Source: Rhynchopus euleeides
Lineage: Eukaryota > Euglenozoa > Diplonemea > Diplonemida > Diplonemidae
Direction of reading: 5' to 3'
Assembly (NCBI GenBank): GCA_963210315.1
Contig: OY723269.1
Location: 372,001-436,000, forward strand
Length of the DNA stretch: 64,000 nucleotides
The translations under genes were made by a program, and so were the position numbers. Below the pieces are notes generated by a model. That model worked only from the letters and a program-made list of their open reading frames with translations, was not told the origin of the DNA and ran no database searches. Positions within the stretch are counted from its first letter, which is position 1. Each line of letters begins with the position of its first letter. This document shows, in pieces, positions 19,978 to 30,977 of this stretch.

Positions 19978-22197
19978 TTACACAAGCTGCTCTTCGCGGC
20001 GGACGTACTCACCAATGTCCGCCTCGTGGAACAGCGCGATCTGCGCGTTCTCCAGCTTCCTGCACTCGAGGGTGGACCTTGCCGTGACGCCAAACCCGAT
20101 CGGCACGTCGGCCATGTTCAGCACCACCACGCCCTGATGCCGCATAGTGCCTTCTGTGATACGCCCAAGCCCAGCACGGGTCACGTTGTTGCCGTAGAGG
20201 AAAGCCTGCTCCTGGTTGGGCTTCACCCAGAACTTGAACTGTGTGTGGGGGAGGGGGTGGGAGCGGTGGTGGTAGTGGTGCCAATGGTGTACAACGCAAA
20301 GAAGTCACGGGAAAATGCAAAACACAGGTGGGGTCGGGTGGGGGGCAGGGTGAAAAGTAGCGTGTGGTAGAAGGGCTTTTTGGCACGTGACAGGCTTGGC
20401 AGGGGGGGGCCCTGTGTTGTGGCTAAACAAAGACACATCCATACCTGCGCGTACTGCACGAGGTAGTCCAGGCACGTCACGCCGAGACGGAACTGGCCTG
20501 CGTGTGTGAACCGCCCGAAGCACACGCCTGCACCGACGATGTTCTCCTTCGCAAAGTTACCGGCCAGCTTCTCGATCTTGGCACGAAGGTACCACACCTT
20601 CTTCTTGTGGAAGCGGAACACCCACTCCTCATCCGTCCGGTCGACAAGGAAGCGCGTGTTGCCCCCGATGCTGAAGGTTGTGGTGTGATGACGTGAGGAC
20701 CGTGGGGGGGCTGGCATTCTGCAACAAATCACCCTGAGGGGCTGTGCCCTACCGTTTCTACGAATATGCGCCTGCCGGAGTGCACAACGAGGCACCACAA
20801 TCAAGACACCGAACGCTTCCCACAGGAGTCGCAGCATGGAACTATCAAACCTGCCCATCTTTATAACAACCAGCTCAACCCCCCCCCCTAGGGGGGGTCA
20901 AATGCCACCCTTTTACGTGGACAAACACGATTTTTCAAAAAACCGGCGCAGAGGCCCCAAAGCCCCCGTAAACCCTCCAAACCCCCCCAGATCGGTCCGG
21001 AAACCCATCGAACCCCACTTTTCCACCATTCCGGGCACCTCAGGTGCCCGAATTGGGGTACCTAAATTTTGTGCCACCGTTTGGTACCGGACAGTGCCAC
21101 TGTGTGGGAGGTTGGAAAAGAAAATGCCCCAACACACCACATCTGAGGGTTGCAATGCATGTTGCTTGCCAACCACGTCATCCGGTGGGTGTCAGGCGCT
21201 ATGTAGGTGGCATTAGCCAGGTCTTCGATGAGTTCTGGCTTGTATATGTACCTCCCTGCCACCATGCACCGGGAGGCTGCCTGTAGGTACGGAACAAGTC
21301 CAGATGGTCGTGTGATTCCTGTGCAGCAGTGCTCCACAACCGGGATGTGTTGACAACGACTGTTGCAACACGAGCTGTACATTCCGGGAACACACGAAGT
21401 GCGCTGTCGTGGTACCCATTGTGCCAGAATTGGTAGTTGCTGCGGTCTACTTTGCCTGGCCCAAGAGCACTGGTACTGAACGGTGCAATATGCGTGGCGA
21501 GGTGAATGCAACGGAAGGGCGCAAAGTCAATACAGCTCTCGGATGGCGGGTGGTGGTGCCACTAGTGTGTGACGTTCACTCGAGGATACAACGCATCACA
21601 ATGAATCAGCAACCGTGGACCGAGTACAATACGCTCTCTGTGGCTGGTGTGGGGGACAAAGGCAGTGCCTGTGCCGCAGGCAGGGAGGTACATATACAAG
21701 CCAGAACACATCGAAGACCTGGCTCATGCCACCTACATAGCGCCTGACACCCACCGGATGACGTGGTTGGCAAGCAACATGCATTGCAACCCTCAGATGT
21801 GGTGTGTTGGGGCATTTTCTTTTCCAACCTCCCACACAGTGGCACTGTCCGGTACCAAACGGTGGCACAAAATTTAGGTACCCCAATTCGGGCACCTGAG
21901 GTGCCCGGAATGGTGGAAAAGTGGGGTTCGATGGGTTTCCGGACCGATCTGGGGGGGTTTGGAGGGTTTACGGGGGCTTTGGGGCCTCTGCGCCGGTTTT
22001 TTTAAAAATCGTGTTTGTCACCCCCATTTGACCCCCCCTAACCCCCCCCCCCTCCCCTGCACCGCAGGACGAAGGCCTTCCACCCCACCCCACCCTCACT
22101 CCTCTCACCCCCACCACAGGAAACGCAAAGGGGGCACATACTACTTGTCAAGCTTCTTGAACAGCTGCTTCGACTCCTCCTCTGTCAAAGGCCTCAT
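19978..22197 (-). CDS. 60S ribosome biogenesis protein NIP7 (three exons)
   Basis: Joining 22142-22197, 20445-20670 and 19978-20238 gives 180 residues, the length I recall for human NIP7. Exon 1 encodes [19 protein letters not shown] up to a codon split TA|C; the donor is GTATGT and exon 2 resumes after CTTCAG. Intron 2 is 206 bp (GTATGG...ACACAG). NIP7 helps pre-60S assembly and 27S rRNA processing in the nucleolus. The N-terminal domain includes [20 protein letters not shown] and [20 protein letters not shown]. The C-terminal PUA RNA-binding domain includes [25 protein letters not shown] and [11 protein letters not shown]. Intron 1 is 1,471 bp because a 1,148-bp foldback element sits in it. 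An ORF-only annotation would miss exon 1. Confidence 0.96.
20891..22038. mobile_element. Foldback/MITE-like element, copy 2, inside NIP7 intron 1
   Basis: Same length (1,148 bp) as the element at 3724-4871 and its reverse complement almost base for base, flanked by TA at 20889-20890 and 22039-22040. The asymmetric end sequences are preserved, so both copies descend from one master rather than from independent foldback events. Poly-C runs border both insertion sites. Confidence 0.92.
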
Positions 22198-22851
22198 TGC
22201 TCGGCCTGACTGCTCCGCCGGAAACCCGGTTCGGCTTCCCTACCCCTCCCGCGTGTGATATGCCGCTGCGGTGCGCGGCACTGTGTACTACACCTGTCTG
22301 CCGGGTGGTGTGTGGGGGCGGGTGGCAGGGCAGCGGCACCACATCAAGAGCGGGACGGTGGGTGTCGTGAGGGTTCGCGTGGGGGAGCTGCACCATCACA
22401 CTACACCCCGACGGGGAACATACTGAGGCAGGCACACCCACACACCGCCTGCCCTGCCCTGCCTCGATCCCATCACAGGATCACGTCGAGCACCCCCAGG
22501 TTAGAGAGGGGAGCTACTTCAATCAGAGAAATAGATGGCGGGGCTCGGTTCACACGCTGTCCACTCCAGGGGGACACCGCGCGCTGCCAGTTTGGTAAAC
22601 CCGAATCTACAATGGGGGGGGGGGGGGGGACCTCGGCTCAGAAAGTGCAGAAAAGCAGCATATCAGTATTCTCCAGCAGGTCTTTCGTGGCCTTCTGTAC
22701 GATGCGGATCCGCTAATCCAACATTGCCAAACCGCAGAAGAGTGAGGCCTCCACCACCACCACCACCACCCCCCATCCCTTTCCCTCACCCTCACCCTCC
22801 CACATTCCCCCCCTCAGCCAGCCACCGTGATGACCCCGATCACCGTGGCCA
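22198..22851. other. Intergenic with one dispersed conserved segment
   Basis: Contains the presumed upstream region of NIP7. At 22652-22725 there is a segment of about 70 bp (core CTGTACGATGCGG, CCGCTAATCCAACA) also found on the opposite strand at about 39003-39075 and its duplicate near 58914-58986. No gene recognised. Confidence 0.5.
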
Positions 22852-25578
22852 TCATTTACCCCCCTCGAGTGTGCCCAGCGCTTCCTCGAGGCGGTCGATG
22901 CTGAACAGGATAAGCCCAGCGCATTGCACCTGGCTCCCCTCCTGCGGGCCGTCCAACCCCTCCTCAAGGCACCTCTGCAGCTCCGCAAGCGCTCCGCGGA
23001 GCGATTTTAGGGTTTCCGCAGACAGGCAAATCCGCGGATCGCGCGACTCCCGCATCGCGACGAAGATGAGGAGGGAGAGCGACGCCGAGACAGATTCACT
23101 CCGCTCCCCCAGCCGCCCTACGGATGATCTCAGAACCCCGATGAAGAAGACGACGACATCCTCCTGCAGGAAGGCACTCCCCTCCTTCAGGGCGGAAAGT
23201 TCTTGGATCCCTCGATCCCCCGACCCCTGCAACCTCGCCTCCGCGTCAGACATGGCGGTATATTCCTCCTTCACTTCCTCTTTGATCAGAGAGATGACGA
23301 GCGCCACCACGCTCTGATAAGGGCATGCCCTGGCCAGGGCGAGAGACATCTTAAACCTGGCACCCTCCTGCAGCACCCGGAGTATCCCCCGGAGGAGGGA
23401 GAGGCTCTTGAGGCGTGCGGCTTGGAGGGGGTTCTGCACCATCACCTGGGAGATGGATTTCAGGAGAGCGAACATCGCGGAGAACTCCGGGGTGAAATCG
23501 CTCAGCTCCACCTGTGTTAGCAGGGTGGGCCGCGGGGTGGCGGAGGAGGAGGAGGAGGGGGGTGGGATCACCTCCCCCATGTCCTGCCGGCGTCGCTTGC
23601 CCCTGCCAGCAGCAGACTCCCCAAGCCCCAGGGAGAAGGCAGGTATCCTGCGGACCGCCCTCTCCGCGAAGTCTAACCCACACCACACCATCGCGGATGA
23701 CGTCGAGCCTAGAGCCCCCGATATACACCATATGCTATTCCTCAGAAGATACCCCGGTGACAGCGGGGAGGCGCGCCCCTCCGATGCAAGAAGCGCCCCC
23801 CAGGGAGCCTCAGAGGGGTTACTGTCCGCCTCTGCCCCGCCACCACCTCCAAAAACACCCATCCTGGCAAGCCCCTCTGCCAGGCCTCCGGGCTGCAGCG
23901 CGGGGTGGAGTGGGCTGGAGGTGGCGGGGTCTGCAAACCGCAGCCCCCCCTCTGATGCAACCCGGTGTTCAGAAGAGGGTTTGGGGGATATGGGGGATAC
24001 ACAGCAGTGGAGGAAGAGGAGTGACCCCTGCGCAGCATATGGGACAGGCCGGGACTGCGGAGCCGCCGCCTTCATCAGCTCTGCAACCGCCTCCAGGCCC
24101 GAGGGGTGGAGCCCGGAGAGGGCAGAGCGGGTTCCCGAGGATTCCGCATCGCCATCTCCTTCGGCATCATCGGACCCCCCATCGCTGTCGTTGCTGCTGG
24201 CGTAGGGGTCGGAGGGGGTCCCACCCCTGCCCGACAACTCCATCCGCCCCGTCGCAAGCCTCCGATAGCGGAGGATATCCCTGTGGTTGAGGAGCACCTT
24301 CGCGGGGTCGGCGCGGCACAGCTGAACCTCCCCCTCGAGAAGCGCCGCGAGGCACACACCAACCCCGGCACTCTGGTTCAAACCCTCCCCGCTCTGCCGC
24401 ATTGGGAGAGGGGACCCTACCTGCAGAAGTATACCCTCAAGCGTCGGCTCAAGCGGGGCAGAGGAAAGAACAGCCTGCCTCCCAGAACCCCCCCCTCCTG
24501 CGGCTGCGCTGAGAGTGCCTGCCTGGAAGATGGAAGCATCCGCCTTGCTTGCGACAGATGATGCCGCTGCAGAGAGGAGGAAGCTGAAGCATAACTCGCG
24601 TACCCACACCGCCTGCTCTGGCTTGAAGACTGAGGGGGTGGTTGGGGTGGTGGCGGTGGCATTGGGCGGAGCCCCCCCCGCTTCAGCCGCCACCCTCACC
24701 TCCGCGTAGAACCACAGGAGGCTCGGTAGGAGCCACGCCTCGAAGATAGCCTGCTTCGAGGAGGCCAGCGAAACAGCAGGGGTTTCCCGGAGGTGGCCCG
24801 CCTGAGGGGGCTGCGGTGGCGGTGCCGCTTCCCCCCCGAGGTCTACGCTGTGCACCGCGGGGCTGGCATCATCCTGTGCGAACACCGGCAGCACGGCAGG
24901 CGGGAGGTCCTGCAGAATGGCCTGCAGTGCGGCGGCAAGCCCCCTCGGGGGTGTGCACTGTGTGTCTAAGGTGGTGCGGCAGGCGTGTGCGGCGCCGAGG
25001 AGGAGGCAGGATGCGAGGAGGGCGCAGCGGGCTGGGCTCTGCTTGACGGTGCTGTGGGCAAGCCGCTCGAGGATCACCACAAAAGCCTCGCGGATGGGCG
25101 TGTCGCATACCCGCTGCAGCAGGTGGTGGTGGGCAAAGCGGAGGTTTGCATCGCAGGCTGTCGGGGTGGGGGTAGTGGAGGTGGTGTCGGTGTCGCCCTC
25201 CTCCTGCGCCGTGGGGAACAGCGGCAGCACCGCGTCGATGCAGCGCTGCAGCGCGTCCAGCGGGTCCTCCTCGGATGGCCCCTGGTTGAGAAGCGCTGCC
25301 ACGGAGGCCACGTCGGGGCATGGCGGCATGGGTGGGGGTGTGGGGTTGGAGGGGGTGCGGGTGCCGCGTTGCCCTGTGGTGGTGGTGGAGGCGCGATGCA
25401 CATATTTGCTTGAAAGGCGGGGGAGAGGGGGGGGGGGGGGCCCGGGGGGGGGGGGGGGGGGGGGGGGCGGTCGGGAGACCAACAGGTTCGCCTCAACCTG
25501 CAAGGTACGAGGAAGTTGCGCAGACTTCGTTGTGCAGGGTTGGGTAGTCTGACGTACTCCGTCTTCACTCACGACCAT
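22852..25578 (-). CDS. Large helical protein of unknown function
   Basis: Open for 908 residues from the ATG at 25578; another ATG at 25329 avoids a poly-Pro segment encoded by a long G/C run (25428-25475), which may instead be UTR or intron. The N-terminal part (DPLDALQRCIDAVLPLF, then LLASCLLLGAAHACR) and the C-terminal third (QVMVQNPLQAARLKSLSLLRGILRVL, VVALVISLIKEEVKEEY, VVVFFIGVLRSSVGRL) look like paired amphipathic helices of a HEAT-like solenoid. The middle is Ser/Gly/Pro-rich and probably disordered (SSNDSDGGSDDAEGDGDAES). I do not recognise the family; a distant glomulin/ALF4-like scaffold is only a guess. Confidence 0.6.
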   Translation of the reverse strand: MVVSEDGVRQTTQPCTTKSAQLPRTLQVEANLLVSRPPPPPPPPPGPPPPPLPRLSSKYVHRASTTTTGQRGTRTPSNPTPPPMPPCPDVASVAALLNQGPSEEDPLDALQRCIDAVLPLFPTAQEEGDTDTTSTTPTPTACDANLRFAHHHLLQRVCDTPIREAFVVILERLAHSTVKQSPARCALLASCLLLGAAHACRTTLDTQCTPPRGLAAALQAILQDLPPAVLPVFAQDDASPAVHSVDLGGEAAPPPQPPQAGHLRETPAVSLASSKQAIFEAWLLPSLLWFYAEVRVAAEAGGAPPNATATTPTTPSVFKPEQAVWVRELCFSFLLSAAASSVASKADASIFQAGTLSAAAGGGGSGRQAVLSSAPLEPTLEGILLQVGSPLPMRQSGEGLNQSAGVGVCLAALLEGEVQLCRADPAKVLLNHRDILRYRRLATGRMELSGRGGTPSDPYASSNDSDGGSDDAEGDGDAESSGTRSALSGLHPSGLEAVAELMKAAAPQSRPVPYAAQGSLLFLHCCVSPISPKPSSEHRVASEGGLRFADPATSSPLHPALQPGGLAEGLARMGVFGGGGGAEADSNPSEAPWGALLASEGRASPLSPGYLLRNSIWCISGALGSTSSAMVWCGLDFAERAVRRIPAFSLGLGESAAGRGKRRRQDMGEVIPPPSSSSSATPRPTLLTQVELSDFTPEFSAMFALLKSISQVMVQNPLQAARLKSLSLLRGILRVLQEGARFKMSLALARACPYQSVVALVISLIKEEVKEEYTAMSDAEARLQGSGDRGIQELSALKEGSAFLQEDVVVFFIGVLRSSVGRLGERSESVSASLSLLIFVAMRESRDPRICLSAETLKSLRGALAELQRCLEEGLDGPQEGSQVQCAGLILFSIDRLEEALGTLEGGK

Positions 25579-25660
25579 GTCGTACTCCTGGTGTTGTGCC
25601 GTTTCCCACTTGCCATGGCGCACCAAACGGCACGTCAGTACACTCGACAAGCATACAGCA

Positions 25661-25720
25661 CAGGGGGGTCTGGGGGGCGGAGCCCCCCCAGCCGCCGGAG
25701 GCCACGGTAGCGAACATCTG
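25661..25720 (+). repeat. Hairpin repeat unit, single copy
   Basis: Core GGGTCTGGGGGGCGGAGCCC followed by CAGCCGCCGGAGGCCACGG and TAGCGAACATCTG. It holds two adjacent potential stems, CTGGGGGG/CCCCCCAG and GCC/GGC-type. It overlaps the 5' end of the preceding gene's open frame. Confidence 0.85.
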
Positions 25721-26007
25721 GCCTTCTCCTTCGCGTTCTTGGACTCTTTGGATCAATCGCGGTTTGCAGTGGGGTATGTACCCAGAGATGCTCGTTGTTG
25801 GGAAGTTGTGCAGGTCGAGGAGTGGAAAGTAGGTCTAAAATCTGTGAAACCCCACCCACAAAAAAATGGCGAAACTCGCCACCGGGTTTTGCGTTGACGC
25901 TTCCACAGACAAATTACCTCAACTCCTCTGATGGGGGAGGCTAGTGGTGTGCGGAGCACGTTTGGCTGTGGTGAAGTGACATTTTCTGCTCACAAGTCAT
26001 ACATGTC

Positions 26008-26850
26008 TAGTACGTATCGAAAACGCGGAAAAAACGTACCAAAACGTACCAAAAAATGGTACGTTTTTGAAAAAAGAAATAAAAAAATAATTAATTTTCC
26101 CGGTAAATTCCGCGTTATTTTGGAATTATTGCGCGTTTTTGCGCGTTTTTTTCGATTTTTTGCGCGTTTTTGCGCGTTTTTGGGGGGAAATTGGCCTAAA
26201 ATCCAGAGTGTATAGGGGGACCCTTTTCGATTTTTTTTCCGGGGGGGGTCCATTTTGGACGTTTGAGCCCGATTTCGAAGGAATTTTTGAGTTTTGAGCC
26301 TATTTTGGGCCCTAAAACGCGTTAAAATGGATCCCGGAATTTCCGGAAAATGGCTGTTTTTTTGGCCTTGGCGAATTTTCGCCCAAAAAATTGACCCAAA
26401 CTTTTCTGGGCCCATCATCGGGTCCTGGTGGTCTGGAACTGTCCATTTTCCAAGGCAGTCGTGAGAAAATCGCGAGGCTTCGCCCCGAGTTCATTCATGT
26501 GACCCCAAAAATGAGGTTGGCTCCGGCTTCCACAACTCCAAATCGGAGTTTTGGACATACTTATGGAACGCTCGTGGCCCCAAAAAAAATATTTTGGAAA
26601 TCTCACCCCGTCGGGCCCGTGGAAAAAAAGAAAAAACGCCGTGAAAAAAAGGGAACTTTTTTCACGGTGGAAAAAAACGCCGTGAAAATCAGGCCTGGGC
26701 GGGGAACGAGCCCTTTTTCCAGGTTTTTTGGGTCGGGGAACCAGGTTTTTTCTAAGAATTTTTACAAGGGAATTTTTGCTCGCCCCCCCACAGTTTCCAG
26801 GCGCGTGCCCGTCAGGCGGGACTTTTTCTCTGATTTCTCTCCGCGTCATC
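26008..26850. repeat. AT-rich subterminal region of the 7.68-kb element
   Basis: Reiterated ACGTACC, GCGCGTTTTT and GAAAAAACGCCGTG-like words. The phrase CGTCGGGCCCGTGGAAAAAA near 26610 recurs near 29330, and TTTTCACGGCG words recur near 31720-31760. The composition is unlike the gene regions. Confidence 0.7.
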
Positions 26851-27337
26851 ATTGACAGCTCTCGAGTGATGCCCAGAGATGCTTGCGGCAGAGAGTGCCC
26901 CTCATGCGCGTTACAGCTGAAAATGAATGAGGATCATCTGGCACTCGTTCTCATCGGGGGTTGTGCTCCGCAGGGACTCAATACACCTTGGCACTCTCGC
27001 AGGGCTGGACATGCCAGCAGCTGGAGGACAGTTACAAAGCTGCCCCCGACGCCACCCACCTGCTGGCCCCTTCAGGTCTGAAAGCCCAAAAGCTCCCGGG
27101 GATTTTGCAGTGGTGCGCACCATATTCAGCGCAGGGTGATCTCTCCGATTTTCCAAAACTGCTGGTTTACGGGTTTGGGGAACGGTCGTCGGCAGACCGT
27201 TGAAATGCCCGTGTTAGTAGCAGAGGGACACTTCAGCTATTTTCAGCAGAAAAAAAATGAAGCTTTAATTACCCTGCGCCTTTGTCAGAAAACGAGGTGC
27301 CGACCCACACCCAGCCCAGCCCACGTCGAACCTCCAA

Positions 27338-27822
27338 TCGCGCATGTACTAGACTTCATTCTGTACCAAACGGGCAGCATTTCGAGTTCAAACGGGCATG
27401 TACTGGACTTCATTCTGTTCCACAACTTCGCAATTCCGAGCGCAAACCTGCATGTCCTCGCCCTTTGCCTCGAGCAAACGGGCAGCATTCAGAGTCCAAA
27501 CGGGCATGTACTAGACTTCATCCGGCACAACATGGAGTCGAAACGGGCATGTACTAACCCCGTGCCTTCCGCAAACGGGCATGTACTAGACTTCATTCTG
27601 CCACAAACGGACAGCATTCAGAGTTCAAACGAGCATGTACTAGACCTCATCCTGCATCACAACAGCCGCGAACGGGCAGCATCTGGGTTTCAAACCGGCA
27701 TGTACTGGACTTCGTACTGCATCACGACGGCAAACGAACAGCATTCAGTGCCCAAACGGGCATGTACTAGACTTCATACTGCAAACAACTGCGTCAACCT
27801 CGAGTCCAAACGGGCAACGGAC
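27338..27822 (+). repeat. 54-bp minisatellite, about nine degenerate units
   Basis: Units follow CAAACGGGCATGTACTAGAC then TTCATTCTG and a second half with CAAACGGGCAGCATTCAGAG. As 54 is a multiple of three, a frame stays open and reads GHVLDFIL...QTGSIQSSN, but nothing else suggests a protein. Confidence 0.85.
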
Positions 27823-27839
27823 AGCACCTAACCGGGGGG

Positions 27840-28310
27840 GTCATGAAAAAGCGCTGGAACAGTCACAAATCACGCAACAAATCGTTCACACCTGGACAAA
27901 GGGCCAGAAATACCCTCCGGGAGCCACATTTTTTCGGTGTGAACGATTATGACAAGGCTCTGAAAAAGTCAGACACATTTCCGGTCTGCTACGCTATTCT
28001 GTGCAACACGACAGGCACCCAGTCGGGGGTGGTCATGAAAATGTCGCGGAACAGTCACCAAACGCCAAAATAATCGTTCACACCTGACGAAATAGCCAGA
28101 AATACCCCCCGGGCGGCATTTTTTTGGGGTGTGAACGATTTTTGACATGTCCCAGAGCCCAAAAAAACATGTTTTGGGGGTCTAACTGGCCTGTGAACGA
28201 TTTCTGGTGATGTGCGAACGATTTTTTGTCACTTTTTGGCCTTCTCTCCAGCAAAACCCTAAGGAAACTGACCCCAAAATGACAAAAAATCGTTCGCAGT
28301 GAAAAAAATG
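27840..28310. repeat. Two tandem 187-bp-spaced units
   Basis: GGTCATGAAAA...GGAACAGTCAC...ATCGTTCACACCTG...AGCCAGAAATACC occurs at about 27840 and 28028, followed by further AACGATTTTT words and complements of the same (AAAAAATCGTTCGCA). The function is unknown. Confidence 0.65.
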
Positions 28311-28640
28311 GCATGTACTAGGGGTGTTACAGTCGCTGCCAGTTGCAGATCGTCATTTTGGGACCACTTTTGGGGTTGGTGGGTCAAAATAACACAATAC
28401 GAAATTCGCAGAATTTTTGTTTCAGCAGCCCGTGCTAAGGGTCCCTCCTCTAGTGTTAGCAAGGCACACTCACGTTTCAGGTAGCGTGTCGCGTGTCACG
28501 CATGTCGCGAACGCGGCAAGTGTACCTCCCAGGTGGGGAAGCCCGACCTCCTGTCCGATGTCAGTCAGGCTTCGAAGAAGCGCTTCATGGATGCGGCGCT
28601 GACCCGGGGAAGTGGGATAGATGGACGGGCACACGCTACA

Positions 28641-28870
28641 TGGGGGGTCTGGGGGGCGTGAGCCCCCCAGCCGCCGGAGGCCACGGTAGCGAACATCTGT
28701 TCGTGTGGGCGTACAGATTCTGTGCGAGTTGGCTGCGTCCTCAGAGGCGACTGGAGTGGTTGGACCCCGACTTGATGGGATTCGAAGGACTTGAGTACGA
28801 GACGTACGCCACAGGGGGGTCTGGGGGGCGGAGCCCCCCAGCCGCCGGAGGCCACGGTAGTGAACGTCTG
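28641..28870 (+). repeat. Paired-hairpin module 1
   Basis: Two hairpin units (28641-28700 and 28811-28870) separated by a conserved spacer with GTTGGCTGCGTCCTC, GGAGTGGTTGGA and GACTTGAGTACGAGAC. The module is preceded by GGGCACACGCTACA like three other modules. Confidence 0.85.
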
Positions 28871-29112
28871 GCTCTCCAGTTGGCCAGCAAGGCGAACGGT
28901 ACGTGGGACAGACTTCCCTTCCATCCTTGTGCGCGCCCTGTCGACTGGGGAAAACTTAGAAAAAAAAATTTCCTCTGCGAAACAACCTTAGAAAAAAAAT
29001 CCCCTAACAAAATTCTTAGAAAAAAACTTTTTTTCCCCTTACAAAAATTCTTAGAAAAAAAGTTCAGAATCCTGAAAGTGGGGAACAAGCCCCCCAGTTA
29101 GGAACAGCCCTG

Positions 29113-29239
29113 GTGAAAATGTATGAAAACTTTTTAGGTGGGGCGCAACGCCGTGAAATATAGGAAACAATTACCGTTGGGTTTCCTGGCTTGTTGGAGC
29201 ACTCATCAAAGCAGCATACGTCCTTATCTTGTCCGTCGG
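29113..29239 (+). repeat. Left arm of a 2.6-kb inverted repeat
   Basis: 127 bp from GTGAAAATGTATGAAAAC to TTGTCCGTCGG, matched in inverted orientation by 31599-31725. The interval between the arms has no gene. Confidence 0.88.
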
Positions 29240-29394
29240 TGGACCACCAGGAGGGGGGGACCCGGTGTGAGGCACTTGGGTAGGCCAGGTAGGGGACCTG
29301 GGGGCTTGGGGCCTCAAAACCCCGTCACCCCGTCGGGCCCGTGGAAAAAAAGAAAAACGCCGTGAAAAAAAGGAAAAAAATAGGCGGAAAAAAC

Positions 29395-29760
29395 GCTACC
29401 TGGGACCCCCCGTGTATAAGTCCCCCCCCCTTACCCCCGTGTTTAAGTCCCCCCCTGGGGGTCTGGCAGGGGGGGGACTTAAACACAGGGGGACCTAAAC
29501 ACGGGGGTGGGCTGGTCTGGAGGGTCATCAGGTGGCCCCTAGGCCCTCCAGGTGCTGTCAGAGTCGAAAGTGGGGTGCCAAAAGTCCATCCGGACCGGAA
29601 TTACCCCCCTACGACAGCAGAGGAAGAGGTCTTCTTGGTCTCCACTGTGCCACCCCCGTGTTTAAGCCCCCCCTGTGTTTAGGTCCGCCCCCCCCGTGTT
29701 TAAGTCCCCCCCGGCCGAAAATCGCCTCCAGGGGGGGGACTTAAACACGGGGGGTCCCAG
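29395..29760. repeat. Palindromic GTGTTTAAGTCCCCC elements
   Basis: CCCCGTGTTTAAGTCCCCCC and its complement GGGGGGACTTAAACACGGGG alternate, giving two close inverted pairs (about 29401-29510 and 29655-29756). They resemble short MITEs nested in the larger foldback. Confidence 0.8.
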
Positions 29761-30824
29761 GTATGAAAAATTAGTCTGAGGGCCGGAGGCCCGAGGCCTT
29801 TTTTTTCCTGCTCGAGGGTGCAGTTGAGGCCGACACGGGGTGCAGATGATGGTTTCTTGCCATCGCCCGGCACTTTCGAGCACAGCACGACAGGACTGTT
29901 CTGCCTCGGACTTGGTCAGACCAGCCAGTACCAGGTTCTGCTGGTTCACCCAAGAGGTGGCGGGAACGTCCCAGATTGGCACGGACACACCCAGACACGC
30001 CAGATCTGGGTGCGTGTGGGCTGAGACAGCAACTGTGGCTGTGTGTAGGTGTTGAACCTGCAGATGGCCCGAATCCACCCATACACGGCACACGGGCCGG
30101 ATATGGGTGTGGGTGGGTTGAGCCTGACAGTCTGGCTGGATGTGTGGGAGCGGTCGGATCTGGGTGTCTGTCACTGGTGTCAGACTGTGTCACGTCCCGA
30201 AGGGACGTAGGAACAGCCCACACTGGGCCACAGAATCAGCCACAGCCAGATCCAGGCTGTTTCTGTGGCTGACAGTGTGTGCTGGGCCGTACAGTGTTCA
30301 GCAGGTCCCGCACACAAGGCGAATTCGGCAGGCAAAAAGTGGGGTGTGAGATCACCACCCAGACTTCACCAGAACGGCCCGAGTCGCCACGCATTTGAAT
30401 TTCCGGTCACATTTGGGGCAATCCTGTGAGTGGCTCGTCGATCACACCCCACGCGCCTGTCATGAAGCGTGTGGGAAGTTCTGCAAGGATCTGCACTGGC
30501 ACAGTTTCCTGCGTTGTTGCACAACTCTCAAAAAGTTTTTTTTGGGGTGTATTTTTGAGGGGGTGCCTTCAATGTTTGAGGTGACCCAACTAGCCCAGGG
30601 TGCGATGCAGCAAACAGACGAGTCATGTCCCGTTGTTGGCTCTGCCCCCCAGACCCCCCGATCTGGCGTGTGCCCGTCTAGTAAACAAGTCCTTGCGCTT
30701 ATATGGCTGTGGCATATCAGGGGGTATGCCTGGGGCACCTGAGGATGGCGCGAGCGAGAGAGGAACCCATTCGGTACATGACTCCAGGGAATGGAGATGT
30801 GACAACGCAAGGAGGTGTCGTCAC

Positions 30825-30977
30825 ATGTCGCAACAGGCCGCAGCAAAGAAGGCTGCCAAGAAGCCGGCTGCTAAGGCAGCCAGCTCAATCCCCCTAGCAA
30901 AGAGGCGCCTTGTTGGAGACCCCCCGCAGCGCCGAGCGCCACGAACAGTGCGGTGGCTACCCTCCTCGACTTCCTGA
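30825..30977 (+). CDS. Possible small Lys/Ala-rich ORF
   Basis: 50 residues, MSQQAAAKKAAKKPAAKAAS then an Arg-rich end. The start resembles basic nuclear-protein tails. Shifting frame partway gives a plausible ending (SATNSAVATLLDFLMPQA), so it may be a frameshifted remnant. There is no homology evidence. Confidence 0.15.
   Translation: MSQQAAAKKAAKKPAAKAASSIPLAKRRLVGDPPQRRAPRTVRWLPSSTS

Noticed and set aside
22535..23317. 260-codon plus-strand frame
   Set aside because: Mostly antisense to the helical-protein gene, plus G-run translation.
30825..30977. Histone-like or ribosomal protein
   Set aside because: Only a Lys/Ala-rich start is seen. The remaining sequence matches no histone fold and seems frameshifted.
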